NCBI RefSeq assembly: GCF_027853965.1
Contig: NZ_JAQGLB010000010.1
Coordinates: forward strand, 1-64,000
Length of the DNA stretch: 64,000 nucleotides
Source of the DNA: Saccharopolyspora indica
GTDB lineage: Bacteria; Actinomycetota; Actinomycetes; Mycobacteriales; Pseudonocardiaceae
Direction: 5' to 3'
Shown: positions 51,653 to 61,649 of the stretch, piece after piece
How the letters are laid out: the number at the start of each line of letters is the position of its first letter
How positions within the stretch are numbered: the first letter of the stretch is position 1
Translations under genes and position numbers: made by a program
The notes under the pieces: model-generated
What the model saw: the letters and a program-made list of their open reading frames with translations, nothing else
What the model was told of the DNA's origin: nothing
Databases searched by the model: none

Positions 51653-52648
51653 ATGAGCGATCCGCTGCGCTTGGTCGACGAATCCGAGCAGGCCGCGCTC
51701 CGGCGCTGGCGAGGGGGGACCTGGCACGAGCCGGTGCTGGCCACCCTGACCGGCCACCGGTTCTCCGGCCCGGACTGGCTCTTCGAGCGCAAGCTCGACG
51801 GGGTCCGGGTGATCGCCGGGTGCGACGGCGACCGCCCGGTGCTGTGGACGCGCAACCGCAAGCGGGCCGACGCGGCCTACCCGGAGGTCGTGGACGCGCT
51901 GGCCGCGCAGGGCGCCGACCGGTTCGTGATCGACGGCGAGGTGGTCGCCTTCGAGGGCGACCGGACCAGCTTCGCCCGGTTGCAGAAGCGGATCCACCTC
52001 ACCGACCCGGCCGCCGCCCGGCGCACCGGGGTGGCGGTCTTCTACTACGTGTTCGACCTGATCGCCTTCGGCGGCGTGGACCTGACGGGGCTGCCGCTGC
52101 GCACCCGGAAGCGGCTGTTGCGCGAGTGCTTCGAGTTCACCGATCCGCTGCGGTTCAGCGCGCACCGGGTCGGCGACGGCGAGGCGTTCTTCCGCGAGGC
52201 GTGCCGGCGCGGGTGGGAGGGGCTGATCGCCAAGCGCGCGGACCGGCCCTACCGGGGCGGCCGCAGCCGGGACTGGCTGAAGTTCAAGTGCGTGGCCGAT
52301 CAGGAGTTCGTCATCGGCGGGTTCACCGATCCGAAGGGATCCCGGGCGGGCTTCGGCGCGCTGCTGGTCGGCTACTACCAGGGCGGGCGGCTGCGCTACG
52401 CGGGCAAGGTCGGCACCGGCTACGACGAGCGGACGCTGCGGGACCTGCGCGCCGAGCTGGACGGCCTGGCCCGGGCCACCTCGCCCTTCGCCGACGAGGT
52501 GGCCGAGCCGGGCGCGCACTGGGTGTCGCCGGAGCTCGTCGCGCAGGTCGGCTTCACCGAGTGGACCGACGACGGCAAGCTCCGCCATCCGAGGTTCTCC
52601 GGGCTGCGCAACGACAAACGGCCCGAAGACGTGGTCCGCGAATCCTGA
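51653..52648 (+). CDS. ATP-dependent DNA ligase (LigD/LigC-like)
   Basis: 331 aa from ATG 51653. The nucleotidyltransferase motif is ERKLDGVR with Lys47, followed by DRFVIDGEVVAFEG, VFYYVFDLIAFGG, WEGLIAKRADRPYRGGRSRDWLKFKC and a C-terminal OB-fold region. It joins DNA ends using ATP, as in the ligase half of bacterial non-homologous end joining. No Ku or polymerase domain is present in the window. Confidence 0.9.
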   Translation: MSDPLRLVDESEQAALRRWRGGTWHEPVLATLTGHRFSGPDWLFERKLDGVRVIAGCDGDRPVLWTRNRKRADAAYPEVVDALAAQGADRFVIDGEVVAFEGDRTSFARLQKRIHLTDPAAARRTGVAVFYYVFDLIAFGGVDLTGLPLRTRKRLLRECFEFTDPLRFSAHRVGDGEAFFREACRRGWEGLIAKRADRPYRGGRSRDWLKFKCVADQEFVIGGFTDPKGSRAGFGALLVGYYQGGRLRYAGKVGTGYDERTLRDLRAELDGLARATSPFADEVAEPGAHWVSPELVAQVGFTEWTDDGKLRHPRFSGLRNDKRPEDVVRES

Positions 52649-52680
52649 TGCCGCACCGCCCGATCCGGCCTGGTGAGTGC

Positions 52681-52724
52681 CCGTGAGCGGTTTGGGGCGC
52701 TATAGCACCCCAAAGCACTCACGG
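52681..52724. repeat. REP-like palindrome, CCGTGAGYG family copy C
   Basis: Arms CCGTGAGCGGTTTGGGG and CCCCAAAGCACTCACGG pair at most positions. It lies 33 bases after the DNA-ligase stop. Confidence 0.7.
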
Positions 52725-52779
52725 CCCCATCACCAACCGAACCTCAGGATGACCGTGCGATCAAGACCGTGCGATCGCC

Positions 52780-52935
52780 TCAGCGGCCGATCTCGAGCGG
52801 CGCACTGTTGGCGGCCGGATCCACCTGAAGCTGGGTATCCGCGGGACTGGGACTCCACGTAGCGAGCAGGACGGTCGTGACGACCATCAACAGCGTTCCG
52901 ACAACCGACACAACGGTGCGGCTGTTGCTCTGCAT
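52780..52935 (-). CDS. Small single-pass membrane or secreted protein
   Basis: 51 aa from ATG 52935. One hydrophobic segment (TVVSVVGTLLMVVTTVLLATW) is followed by SPSPADTQLQVDPAANSAPLEIGR. A G-rich ribosome site lies upstream. Too short for most gene finders. No family is recognised. Confidence 0.6.
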   Translation of the reverse strand: MQSNSRTVVSVVGTLLMVVTTVLLATWSPSPADTQLQVDPAANSAPLEIGR

Positions 52936-53008
52936 GGCGCGGGCCCCCGAATTTCTCGCGTAGGGATGGGCGGAGTGCGGCGACGCCTCGAACGGCGTCC
53001 CACCTTGG

Positions 53009-53028
53009 TGTCGCCACCAGGGGCGACA
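53009..53028 (-). terminator. Hairpin terminator of the GntR gene
   Basis: Arms TGTCGCC and GGCGACA with a 6-base loop, three bases beyond the stop on the leftward strand. Confidence 0.5.
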
Positions 53029-53031
53029 ACG

Positions 53032-53766
53032 TTAGCCGTCCGCGTCGTTGTTCCTGATGTGATGCGGAACTCCCTGGTGGGAGCCGCTTTCCGGGGCGTG
53101 CGCCCACAACCCCAGTTGCTGCAGGTGATGGATCAGTAACTCTCCGGTGCGGGCCACGTGCTCGTGCATCGCGGTGCGCGCGGCGACCGGGTCGTGCTGC
53201 CGCAGCGCGAGCAGCAGCGCTTGGTGGTCGGTGACCGCCATCTCTCGCCAGCCGGGCACCGCCGCGGCGACGTGCTGCGGCGCGTAGTGGGTCGCGATGC
53301 CCAGGAACCACGACAGCTTCGGCGATTCCGCGGTCCGCCACAGCACGGCGTGGAAGCGCGTCACCACGCCGCCGATGTCGGCCAGCACGAACTGCGCGGC
53401 CAGCCGCATCTCGTCCAGCAGCGCGTCGAGCTCCGCGAGTTGTTCGGCGGTGATCCGCGGCGCGGCGCGGGCGGCCAGCTCGCCCGCGATGCCCGCCTGC
53501 AACCGGTGGGTGTCGGCGAAGTCGTGCCGGCTCAGCGGCACCACCGTGAACCCGCGCCGGGGCTCCAGGTCCACGAATCCCTCGCCGCGCAACGCCAACA
53601 GGGCCTCGCGCACCGGGGTGACGCTGACGCCGAGGTGCTCGGCGAGCCGTTCCAGGTGCAGGTGGTCGCCGGCCCGGAGCCGACCGGTCATGATCCACTC
53701 GCGCAGCCGGCCGGCCAGTTCGTCGGGCAGCCGCGGGGACTGTGCGCGCATCGCCGCGTTGATCAC
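53032..53766 (-). CDS. GntR/FadR-family transcriptional regulator
   Basis: 244 aa. Winged-helix residues are PDELAGRLREWIMTGRLRAGDHLHLERLAEHLGVSVTPVREALLALRGEGFVDLEPRRGFTVV. The C-terminal FCD-type ligand domain covers about residues 85-215. GTG start at 53766, with GGGAGG further upstream. No obvious operon partner; the neighbouring small membrane protein is on the same strand. Confidence 0.9.
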   Translation of the reverse strand: MINAAMRAQSPRLPDELAGRLREWIMTGRLRAGDHLHLERLAEHLGVSVTPVREALLALRGEGFVDLEPRRGFTVVPLSRHDFADTHRLQAGIAGELAARAAPRITAEQLAELDALLDEMRLAAQFVLADIGGVVTRFHAVLWRTAESPKLSWFLGIATHYAPQHVAAAVPGWREMAVTDHQALLLALRQHDPVAARTAMHEHVARTGELLIHHLQQLGLWAHAPESGSHQGVPHHIRNNDADG

Positions 53767-53966
53767 CGCTCGGCCGCCTCCCGCGGCGTGCCGACCGTGG
53801 TGTCGCCTGTCACGGGCAACTTGATACCACCTGGCGCGGACGGCCGGTTGCGGTCACGGGTGCTCCGCGCCCGCCCGGCCCATTCGAATCCACAGTGGAC
53901 GGATGTTGGGGCGGGGCCGGCTCCGCGCGCCAGGTGTCCGCGGGCGGCCGGTGCGCCGCGGGGGTG

Positions 53967-54095
53967 GTCGGTCTGGATCGGGCCATGCGGTTCCACGAAG
54001 ACCTCCGAGCCGATGAGTGGTTGCTCCACGACCAGAACTGCCCGGCGACGGGCGGCCGGGCACTTGGACGCGGCGAGGTCTTCGGCCGTTCCGAT
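53967..54095 (+). pseudogene. Fragment of an acyl-CoA thioesterase II gene
   Basis: The stretch MRFHEDLRADEWLLHD...GRALGRGEVF aligns with the C-terminal part of tesB at 19726 (MWFHRRFRADEWLLYD...GRGLATGRFF). About 43 codons remain, with no intact gene around them. It is in frame with the PucR-like gene downstream, so an open reading frame joins them spuriously. Confidence 0.7.
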
Positions 54096-54149
54096 CACCG
54101 CGGGTCGCGCAGCGGTGGGAGGCGGGCCGCGGCCGGTATCGTTTCAGGC

Positions 54150-55358
54150 GTGGTAGTCGATCCTGCCGAGAACGCCGCCGATGTCACGCACGCGCTGGCC
54201 GGAGCCCGGCTCCAGGACGTGCCTGCGCTCACCGAGCGGCTGATGGCCGCCATCTTCACCGACAACCCCGAGTGGACCGACTACAGCCCGGTCCCGAAGG
54301 AAGACCTGTGGGAGGGCTGCCGGCAGTACCTGGGGCGCATCCTGCAGATCCTCAGCGGTTCGGTGGCCGGCCCGGACGGCGACAGCGTGGCCGCCGCGAT
54401 CGGCCGCCGCCGCGCCGAGCAGGGCGTGCCGCTGGAGGTGATGCTGCGGACCTTCCGGCTCGGCGGCCGGATCGTGTGGGAGGCGCTGGTCGACCAGGCG
54501 CACCACGACGGCGCGGATCCCGACGCGATGCTCGGGGTGGCGACCTCGGTCTGGACGGTGATCGACGGGCTGTCCTCGACGCTGTCCACGTCCTACCGCA
54601 ACACCGAGCTGGAGCGGGTGCGCCGGGACGACCAGCGCAGGCACGCCCTGGTGGAGGACCTGCTGGCCGGTCGCGCCAGGGACATCGCCTTCGCGCAGCG
54701 CACCGCCAAGGAGCTCGACCTGCCCACCGGCGGCGCCTACCTGGTGATCGTCGCGGAGATGGCCGACGACGGCGGGTTCGCGCTGCGCGGGCAGCAGGAC
54801 GCGTTGAACGCGCTGCACGTCCGGTCGGTGTGGCAGGTGCGCGCCGACTCGCTGGTCGGCCTGGTGGCGCTGGAGCAGCGGCACAAGGACCTGGTGCTCG
54901 ACGCGCTGCGCCCGCTGGCGCGCGGCCGGGTGGCGGTGTCGCCGACGGTGCGCGGTCTGGCCGAGGTGGGCCTGGCCCACCAGCTCGCGATGACCACGCT
55001 CGGGACGTCCTCCTACGGCGCCGCGGAGCTGGTGACCTTGGAGGAGCGGTTCCCGGAGGCGCTGCTGGTGCAGTCGCCGGACCTGGCGCAGCGCCTGCTG
55101 GAGTCGCAGCTCGGCCCGGTGCTGGAGCTGCCGGTGCGGGAGCGGGACATGCTGCTGGAGACGCTGGCGGCGTGGCTGGAGGAGAACTGCTCGACGGCGA
55201 ACGCGGCGGTGCGCCTGCACTGCCACCGCAACACCGTCCTGAACCGCCTGCACCGGATCACGTCGCTGATCGGCCAGCCCCTGCACGGCCGCACGGCCTA
55301 CGTCTCGCTGTCGCTGGCCCTCTCGGCGCTGCGCCTGCGCGACGGCTTGCGCGAGTGA
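54150..55358 (+). CDS. PucR/CdaR-family transcriptional regulator
   Basis: 402 aa from GTG 54150, which may be leaderless with a TATCGT box just upstream. An N-terminal sensory domain (FTDNPEWTDYSPVPKEDLWEGCRQYLGRILQ) and a central GGDEF-like region precede the C-terminal PucR helix-turn-helix (LLETLAAWLEENCSTANAAVRLHCHRNTVLNRLHRI). It regulates catabolic genes in response to an unknown metabolite. Its 3' end overlaps the convergent VOC gene by 61 bases. Confidence 0.87.
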   Translation: MVVDPAENAADVTHALAGARLQDVPALTERLMAAIFTDNPEWTDYSPVPKEDLWEGCRQYLGRILQILSGSVAGPDGDSVAAAIGRRRAEQGVPLEVMLRTFRLGGRIVWEALVDQAHHDGADPDAMLGVATSVWTVIDGLSSTLSTSYRNTELERVRRDDQRRHALVEDLLAGRARDIAFAQRTAKELDLPTGGAYLVIVAEMADDGGFALRGQQDALNALHVRSVWQVRADSLVGLVALEQRHKDLVLDALRPLARGRVAVSPTVRGLAEVGLAHQLAMTTLGTSSYGAAELVTLEERFPEALLVQSPDLAQRLLESQLGPVLELPVRERDMLLETLAAWLEENCSTANAAVRLHCHRNTVLNRLHRITSLIGQPLHGRTAYVSLSLALSALRLRDGLRE

Positions 55359-56047
55359 GCGAAGCGGAGCCCGCCGATCACGACGTCCGGCCCCGGGCCG
55401 CTCACGAGCACGCCGGTGATGCGCTCCGCGGGGCCTTCGTCGAAGACCACGCGCGCGCCCGGCAGCGGCACCTCGGCGCCGGTCGCGGGGATGTCCAGCA
55501 GCTCGCCCAGCCAGTGCGCGTCCCGTTCCGGGTCGGGGGTTTCCACGACGAGCGCTTCCAGGTCGTGCGGTCCGGGGTCGAACGCGTCCGGTCCGGCTTG
55601 GGCGAGGAGCTGCTCGCGCGGCGGGTCGTAGGTGATGAAGAACGGTGCCCACGACGGGGTGTCGGGCGCGAACACCTCCAGGAATCCCAGTTCGCCGAAG
55701 GAGACCGGGGCTTCCACCACGCGGTGGCCGAGGCCGCGGAGGCGTTCCGCGGTCGCCGCGGCGTCCGGGACGGTGACCGCGAAGGTCAGCGCGCCTCCGC
55801 CGCCGACCGCTGCGACGGCGGGGCGCAGCAGTTCCCAGGCCGGGGCGTAGGGCGAGGTCTCGAACGCCTCCTCGTCGACCACGGTCAGGATTTCCACGTA
55901 CCGCTCGTCCAGTCGCCACCCGGCGTTCTGGAACCCCGACAGCGGCTCGTTGACGTGGGCGGGGAATCCGGCGGCCGCGTACTCGCGCGCCGCGGCGCCG
56001 ACGTCGGGGACCCAGTGCAGCAGGTGGTCGAACTCGACGTCGCGCAC
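55298..56047 (-). CDS. VOC-superfamily glyoxalase-like protein
   Basis: 249 aa from GTG 56047, with GGAGG five bases upstream. It begins VRDVEFDHLLHWVPDVGAAAREYAAAGF, a glyoxalase-type betaalphabetabetabeta module, and has a second half with FFITYDPPREQLLAQ and LEALVVETPDPERDAHWLGELL. It belongs to the Glyoxalase_3 class with metal-site residues such as the N-terminal His. Function unknown. The final 20 codons overlap the PucR gene, so the two 3' ends share DNA. Confidence 0.75.
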   Translation of the reverse strand: MRDVEFDHLLHWVPDVGAAAREYAAAGFPAHVNEPLSGFQNAGWRLDERYVEILTVVDEEAFETSPYAPAWELLRPAVAAVGGGGALTFAVTVPDAAATAERLRGLGHRVVEAPVSFGELGFLEVFAPDTPSWAPFFITYDPPREQLLAQAGPDAFDPGPHDLEALVVETPDPERDAHWLGELLDIPATGAEVPLPGARVVFDEGPAERITGVLVSGPGPDVVIGGLRFAHSRKPSRRRSAERASDSET

Positions 56048-56463
56048 GCGCACCTCCAGGGAGTTAGGTCCACCTAACCTACCGGCTGGATCCGGGTCGG
56101 TGAACACCTCCGCGCGGTACGCCCGTCCGGTGATCTCGACTGTGCAACGACGATAAACGGACAAAACGCTTTCGGCGGTCGTCGTGCGCCGGTGCGGCGG
56201 CGGGCCGGTGGCGGCACTTGCCGTTTCCCGCCTGGGGTGCTCCGAGGGTGTGTGACGGAGGTCTCGATCACTCCGGGTAGCATCGGCGTTACATGTTGTG
56301 TGCGTCACGCTGGGAAATGTGCGGTGTGCACAGTTGCGCCAGAAGAAGTCTGGGCGAGCGGGCATAGCGCGCAAGTGGTCGTGCTCACGACACTCTGAGT
56401 GAGAATTGCCCGTCGATCCGGGCTTTCCGTAACCGGCGCGTGCGTTCAAAGGAGCACAGCGAA
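56048..56463. other. Intergenic region between VOC gene and pdh operon
   Basis: 416 bases without a gene. It holds the palindrome at 56063-56078, a GTGTGCACAG palindrome near 56325 and likely the pdh promoter. No terminator is visible. Confidence 0.45.
56063..56078. promoter_or_regulatory. TTAGGT-type palindrome upstream of the VOC gene
   Basis: GTTAGGT-CC-ACCTAAC is a 7+2+7 inverted repeat 16 bases upstream of the VOC start. It resembles an iron-box half-site but is too short for IdeR. Confidence 0.5.
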
Positions 56464-57924
56464 GTGCAGGAGTTCGACCTTCTCGTGGTGGGTGGCGGCC
56501 CCGGTGGGTACGTCGCCGCGATCCGGGCCGCGCAGCGCGGCCTCTCGGTCGGTGTGGTGGAAAAGGAGCGTCCCGGCGGGGTCTGCCTGAACTGGGGCTG
56601 CATCCCGACCAAGGCGATGCTGCGTTCGGCCGAGGTCTACGAGACCGTGCTGCACGCGGCCGACTTCGGCATCAACGTCGAGAACGTGAGCGTCGACTAC
56701 GACGCCATCCGCCGTCGCAAGAGCAGCGTCGTCAAGGGCCTCACCGACGGTGTCGCCGGGCTGCTCAAGAGCAACGGCGTCACCGTCATCAACGGCCACG
56801 CCCGGTTCACCGGACCGACGACCGTGGACGTCTACGCCACCGGTGAGTCGCCGCTGGGCGCCGAGGGCCCGCGCTACGCCGCCGAGCCGGCGGGTGCGCA
56901 GCCGATCGAGCAGGTCAAGGCCCGCGACGTCATCATCGCCACCGGCTCGGTCCCCGTGCAGCTGCCGCTGCCCGGCGCGGACCTGCCCGGTGTGATCACC
57001 TCCGACGGCGCCTTCGGCCTGGAAGAGGTGCCCAAGCGCATCGCCATCATCGGCGGCAGCGCGGTCGGCGCCGAGTGGGCGACGCTGTTCGCCACCCTCG
57101 GCAGCGAGGTCAGCATCATCGAGATGCAGAAGACCCTGGTGCCCGCCGAGGACGCCGAGATCGGCAAGGCCCTGGGCCGCTCGTTCACCAAGCGCGGCAT
57201 CAAGGTCCTCACCGAGGCCACCGTCTCCCGCGTCGACCAGGCCGCCGACGGCCTGAAGGTCACCGTGGACGGCGCCAAGCCGCAGCAGATCGACGCCGAC
57301 GTGGTGCTCGTCGGGGTCGGCCGCAAGCCCAACACCGCCAGCCTCGACCTGGCCAGGACCGGGGTCGCCACCAGCGAGCGCGGTTTCATCACCGTCGACG
57401 ACAAGCTGCGCACCAACGTCGAGCACGTCTACGCCATCGGTGACGTCACCGGCAAGGCGCTGCTCGCGCACGTCGCCTCCCACCAGGGCGTCGTGGCGGC
57501 CGAGACGATCGCCGGGCAGCACGCCGCGATCGACTACAACGTCATCCCGGCGGCGACCTTCACCCACCCGGAGATCGCCAGCGTCGGCCTCACCGAGGCG
57601 CAGGCCAAGGACGCCGGCCACGACGTCGTCGCTTCGAAGTTCCCGTTCGCCGCGCTGGGCCGCGCCCAGAGCTACGGCGACACCGAGGGCTTCATGAAGA
57701 TCGTCGCCGGCAAGAAGTACGGCGAGGTCCTGGGCGTGCACATCATCGGCCACTCGGCCAGCGACCTGATCACCGAGGGCGCGCTGGCGATGGCCCTGGA
57801 GGCCACCCTCGACGAGCTCGCCGAGACCATCCACGCGCACCCGACCCTGGGTGAGATCGGCATGGAGGCGGCCATGAACGCCCTCGGCCTGCCGGTCCAC
57901 GTCGCACCGCCGAAGAAGCGCTGA
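56464..57924 (+). CDS. lpdA: Dihydrolipoamide dehydrogenase (E3)
   Basis: 486 aa from GTG 56464, with AAGGAG upstream. The FAD motif VVGGGPGGYVAAIRAAQ is followed by the redox pair CLNWGC (Cys41, Cys46), an NAD motif IAIIGGSAVGAEWATLFA, and the active-site HPTLGE near His459. It reoxidises lipoyl groups of E2. First gene of the pdh operon. Confidence 0.95.
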   Translation: MQEFDLLVVGGGPGGYVAAIRAAQRGLSVGVVEKERPGGVCLNWGCIPTKAMLRSAEVYETVLHAADFGINVENVSVDYDAIRRRKSSVVKGLTDGVAGLLKSNGVTVINGHARFTGPTTVDVYATGESPLGAEGPRYAAEPAGAQPIEQVKARDVIIATGSVPVQLPLPGADLPGVITSDGAFGLEEVPKRIAIIGGSAVGAEWATLFATLGSEVSIIEMQKTLVPAEDAEIGKALGRSFTKRGIKVLTEATVSRVDQAADGLKVTVDGAKPQQIDADVVLVGVGRKPNTASLDLARTGVATSERGFITVDDKLRTNVEHVYAIGDVTGKALLAHVASHQGVVAAETIAGQHAAIDYNVIPAATFTHPEIASVGLTEAQAKDAGHDVVASKFPFAALGRAQSYGDTEGFMKIVAGKKYGEVLGVHIIGHSASDLITEGALAMALEATLDELAETIHAHPTLGEIGMEAAMNALGLPVHVAPPKKR

Positions 57925-57955
57925 AACCAAGGCTTTTTTCCGAAAGGGGACTGTG

Positions 57956-59059
57956 ATGGCACAGACGGCCACGCGCAGCAAGCCGGCCACCCGCAGCACC
58001 GCCAAGTCGCGGCGCGGCGGTGCGGTACGCGGCTCCGGCGGCGGACGCTTCACCGGGGAGTCGCCGGAGCTGCTCCAGGACTACTTCCACGAGATGACCC
58101 TGATCCGCCGCTTCGAGGAGCGCGCGGCGCAGGGCTACACCCAGGCCAAGATCGGCGGGTACTGCCACCTCAACCTCGGTGAGGAGGCCACCGTCGTCGG
58201 CCTGATGCGCGCACTGCGCAAGACCGACCTGCTCTACACGAACTACCGCGAGCACGGCTACGCGATCGCCAAGGGCATCGAGCCCGGCCGCGTGATGGCC
58301 GAGCTCTACGGCCGCACCACCGGCACCTCCAAGGGCTGGGGCGGCTCGATGCACATGTTCGACGTGGAGGCCGGGCTGCTCGGCGGCTACGGCATCGTCG
58401 GCGGCCAGATCCCGCTGGCCACCGGTGCCGCGCTGGCCATCGACTACCGCGACGGCGACCAGGTCGTGATGTGCCAGATGGGCGATGGCACCACCAACAT
58501 CGGCGCCTTCCACGAGTCGCTGAACATCGCGGCGCTGTGGAACCTGCCGGTGGTCTTCGTGGTGATCAACAACCAGCTCGGCATGGGCACCACGGTGGAG
58601 AAGTCCTCCGCGGAGCCGGAGCTGTTCAAGCGCGCCTCGGCCTACAAGATGCACGGCGAGCGGGTGGACGGCAACGACGTGCTGGCGGTCCGCGAGGCGG
58701 CGACCCGGCTGGTCGAGCAGGCCCGCAACGGCGGCGGCCCGGCCCTGCTGGAGTGCGTCAGCGAGCGGCTGAAGGGCCACTCGGTGGTCGACCCGGCCAA
58801 GTACCGCAGCGATGAGTCGGTCGAGAAGGCCAAGGAGGCCGACCCGATCGCCAACTTCCGCGCCCAGCTGATCGAGGCGGGTGTCCTGGACGAGGACGCG
58901 GCCGTCGAGATCGAGCGCAAGGCCCAGGCCGAGGCCGACGCGGCGGTCGCCTTCGCCGACGACAGCCCGCACCCGGACCCGTCGACGCTGTTCGACTACA
59001 CCTACGCCACCCCGGTGGCCAACGATTCCCGACGGCTTCCCGCCGACCCGGTCTTCTGA
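57956..59059 (+). CDS. pdhA: Pyruvate dehydrogenase E1 component, alpha subunit
   Basis: 367 aa from ATG 57956 with AAAGGGG upstream. Thiamine diphosphate motif GDGTTNIGAFHESLN...VVINN occupies residues 176-206. The N-terminal part contains RRFEERAAQGYTQAKIGGYCHLNLGEEA. It forms alpha2beta2 E1 with the beta subunit to decarboxylate pyruvate and acetylate E2. Alpha/beta-type E1 is unusual in Actinomycetota, where homodimeric AceE is common. Followed by a repeat hairpin. Confidence 0.93.
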   Translation: MAQTATRSKPATRSTAKSRRGGAVRGSGGGRFTGESPELLQDYFHEMTLIRRFEERAAQGYTQAKIGGYCHLNLGEEATVVGLMRALRKTDLLYTNYREHGYAIAKGIEPGRVMAELYGRTTGTSKGWGGSMHMFDVEAGLLGGYGIVGGQIPLATGAALAIDYRDGDQVVMCQMGDGTTNIGAFHESLNIAALWNLPVVFVVINNQLGMGTTVEKSSAEPELFKRASAYKMHGERVDGNDVLAVREAATRLVEQARNGGGPALLECVSERLKGHSVVDPAKYRSDESVEKAKEADPIANFRAQLIEAGVLDEDAAVEIERKAQAEADAAVAFADDSPHPDPSTLFDYTYATPVANDSRRLPADPVF

Positions 59060-59120
59060 CGCCACCGCCGGGTTCCGCGAGAGGAACCGTCGCGGTATTT
59101 GCGACACCCCGCCACTTGAT

Positions 59121-59163
59121 CCGTGAGCGGTTTTGCGGCTGACCGCCGCAAAACCGCTCGCGG
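59121..59163. repeat. REP-like palindrome, CCGTGAGYG family copy D, inside the pdh operon
   Basis: Arms CCGTGAGCGGTTTTGCGG and CCGCAAAACCGCTCGCGG form a near-perfect 18-bp stem. It lies between the E1-alpha stop and the E1-beta TTG start. Confidence 0.75.
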
Positions 59164-59194
59164 TTCCCATTGCTCTTTTCCAGGAGAAACACCC

Positions 59195-60190
59195 TTGGCC
59201 GTCATCACGTACCGCCAAGCGTTGCACGACACGCTTCGCGAGGAAATGCTGCGCGATGAGGACGTCCTCCTCATCGGCGAGGAAATCGGGATCTTCGAAG
59301 GCTCCTACAAGATCACCGCAGGGCTGCTGAAGGAATTCGGCGAGAAGCGGGTGCGCGACACCCCGATCGCCGAAGAGGGCTTCGTCGGCGCCGCGATCGG
59401 TGCGGCCATGCTGGGCCTGCGGCCGGTCGTCGAGCTGATGACGATCAACTTCTCGCTGATCGCGCTGGACCAGATCGTCAACCACGCGGCCAAGATCTAC
59501 GGCATGTTCGGCGGCCAGACCCCGGTGCCGATGGTGCTGCGCACGCCGGGCGGCGGTGGCCAGCAGCTGGGCGCCACCCACTCGCAGAACATCGAGCTGT
59601 ACTACGCCTTCGTGCCGGGCCTGAAGGTCGTCGCGCCGAGCACGCCCGCCGACGCCAAGGCGCTGATGCTGGCCTCCATCCGGGACAACGACCCGGTGCT
59701 GTTCCTGGAGAACCTGGCGCTCTACAACACCAAGGGCGAGGTCCCCGACGTCGTCGAGCCCGCCGAGATCGGCAAGGCGAAGGTGACCCGCGAGGGCACC
59801 GACATCACCCTCATCGGCTACTCCCGGATGGCGCTGGTGGCCCACCAGGTCGCCGAGAAGCTGCACGCCGAGGAGGGCATCAACGCCGAGGTCATCGACC
59901 TGCGCAGCTTGCGGCCGCTGGACCGGCAGACCATCGTGGACTCCGTGCGCAAGACCGGCTGCGCCGTCGTCGCGGAGGACGACTGGCTGACCTACGGCAT
60001 CGGTGCGGAGATCGCCGCGTCCATTTCGGACGGTGCGTTCGACTACCTGGACGCCCCGGTCCGCCGGGTCGCGGCGGCGGAGGTGCCGCTGCCCTACGCC
60101 AAGCCGCTGGAGCGCGCCGCGCTCCCGTCCGCCGAGTCCCTGACGACCGCGATCCACCAGACGCTGGACGCAGTCGGTCGCCGCCGCTGA
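59195..60190 (+). CDS. pdhB: Pyruvate dehydrogenase E1 component, beta subunit
   Basis: 331 aa from TTG 59195, with CAGGAG eight bases upstream; the longer frame crosses the repeat hairpin. Conserved segments are REEMLRDEDVLLIGEEIGIFEGSYKIT, RDTPIAEEGFVGAAIGAA, and EVIDLRSLRPLDRQTIV. It pairs with E1-alpha at the thiamine site. Product and order fit the operon lpd-E1a-E1b-E2. Confidence 0.95.
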   Translation: MAVITYRQALHDTLREEMLRDEDVLLIGEEIGIFEGSYKITAGLLKEFGEKRVRDTPIAEEGFVGAAIGAAMLGLRPVVELMTINFSLIALDQIVNHAAKIYGMFGGQTPVPMVLRTPGGGGQQLGATHSQNIELYYAFVPGLKVVAPSTPADAKALMLASIRDNDPVLFLENLALYNTKGEVPDVVEPAEIGKAKVTREGTDITLIGYSRMALVAHQVAEKLHAEEGINAEVIDLRSLRPLDRQTIVDSVRKTGCAVVAEDDWLTYGIGAEIAASISDGAFDYLDAPVRRVAAAEVPLPYAKPLERAALPSAESLTTAIHQTLDAVGRRR

Positions 60191-60214
60191 GGCCTGTCTC
60201 ACCCGAGGAAGACG

Positions 60215-61471
<1,257 letters not shown>

Positions 61472-61485
61472 CACCTGGTGAGGCC

Positions 61486-61530
61486 AAGGCCCCTTCCGCG
61501 AAGACCCCCGAATCTCGCGGAAGGGGCCTT
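61486..61530 (+). terminator. Hairpin terminator of the pdh operon
   Basis: Arms AAGGCCCCTTCCGCGA and TCGCGGAAGGGGCCTT form a 16-bp stem with a 13-base loop, followed by TT. Confidence 0.85.
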
Positions 61531-61649
61531 TTCACGCGCGCGTACCAACTCCGCGGTTTCCGGGTGAACCGCCGAACACCGCAGCTCAACCACGAACGCG
61601 CCCCACAGCCGTACGAGGTCGCGCGCCAGTACAGCGCTGCGTCGAGCGG

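Noticed and set aside
53895..54149. N-terminal extension of the PucR-like regulator
   Set aside because: Its residues 25-70 match thioesterase II, so it is a relic joined in frame and not part of the regulator.
56063..56078. IdeR/DtxR iron box
   Set aside because: The TTAGGT...ACCTAA spacing is 14 bp, not the 19-bp iron-box length.
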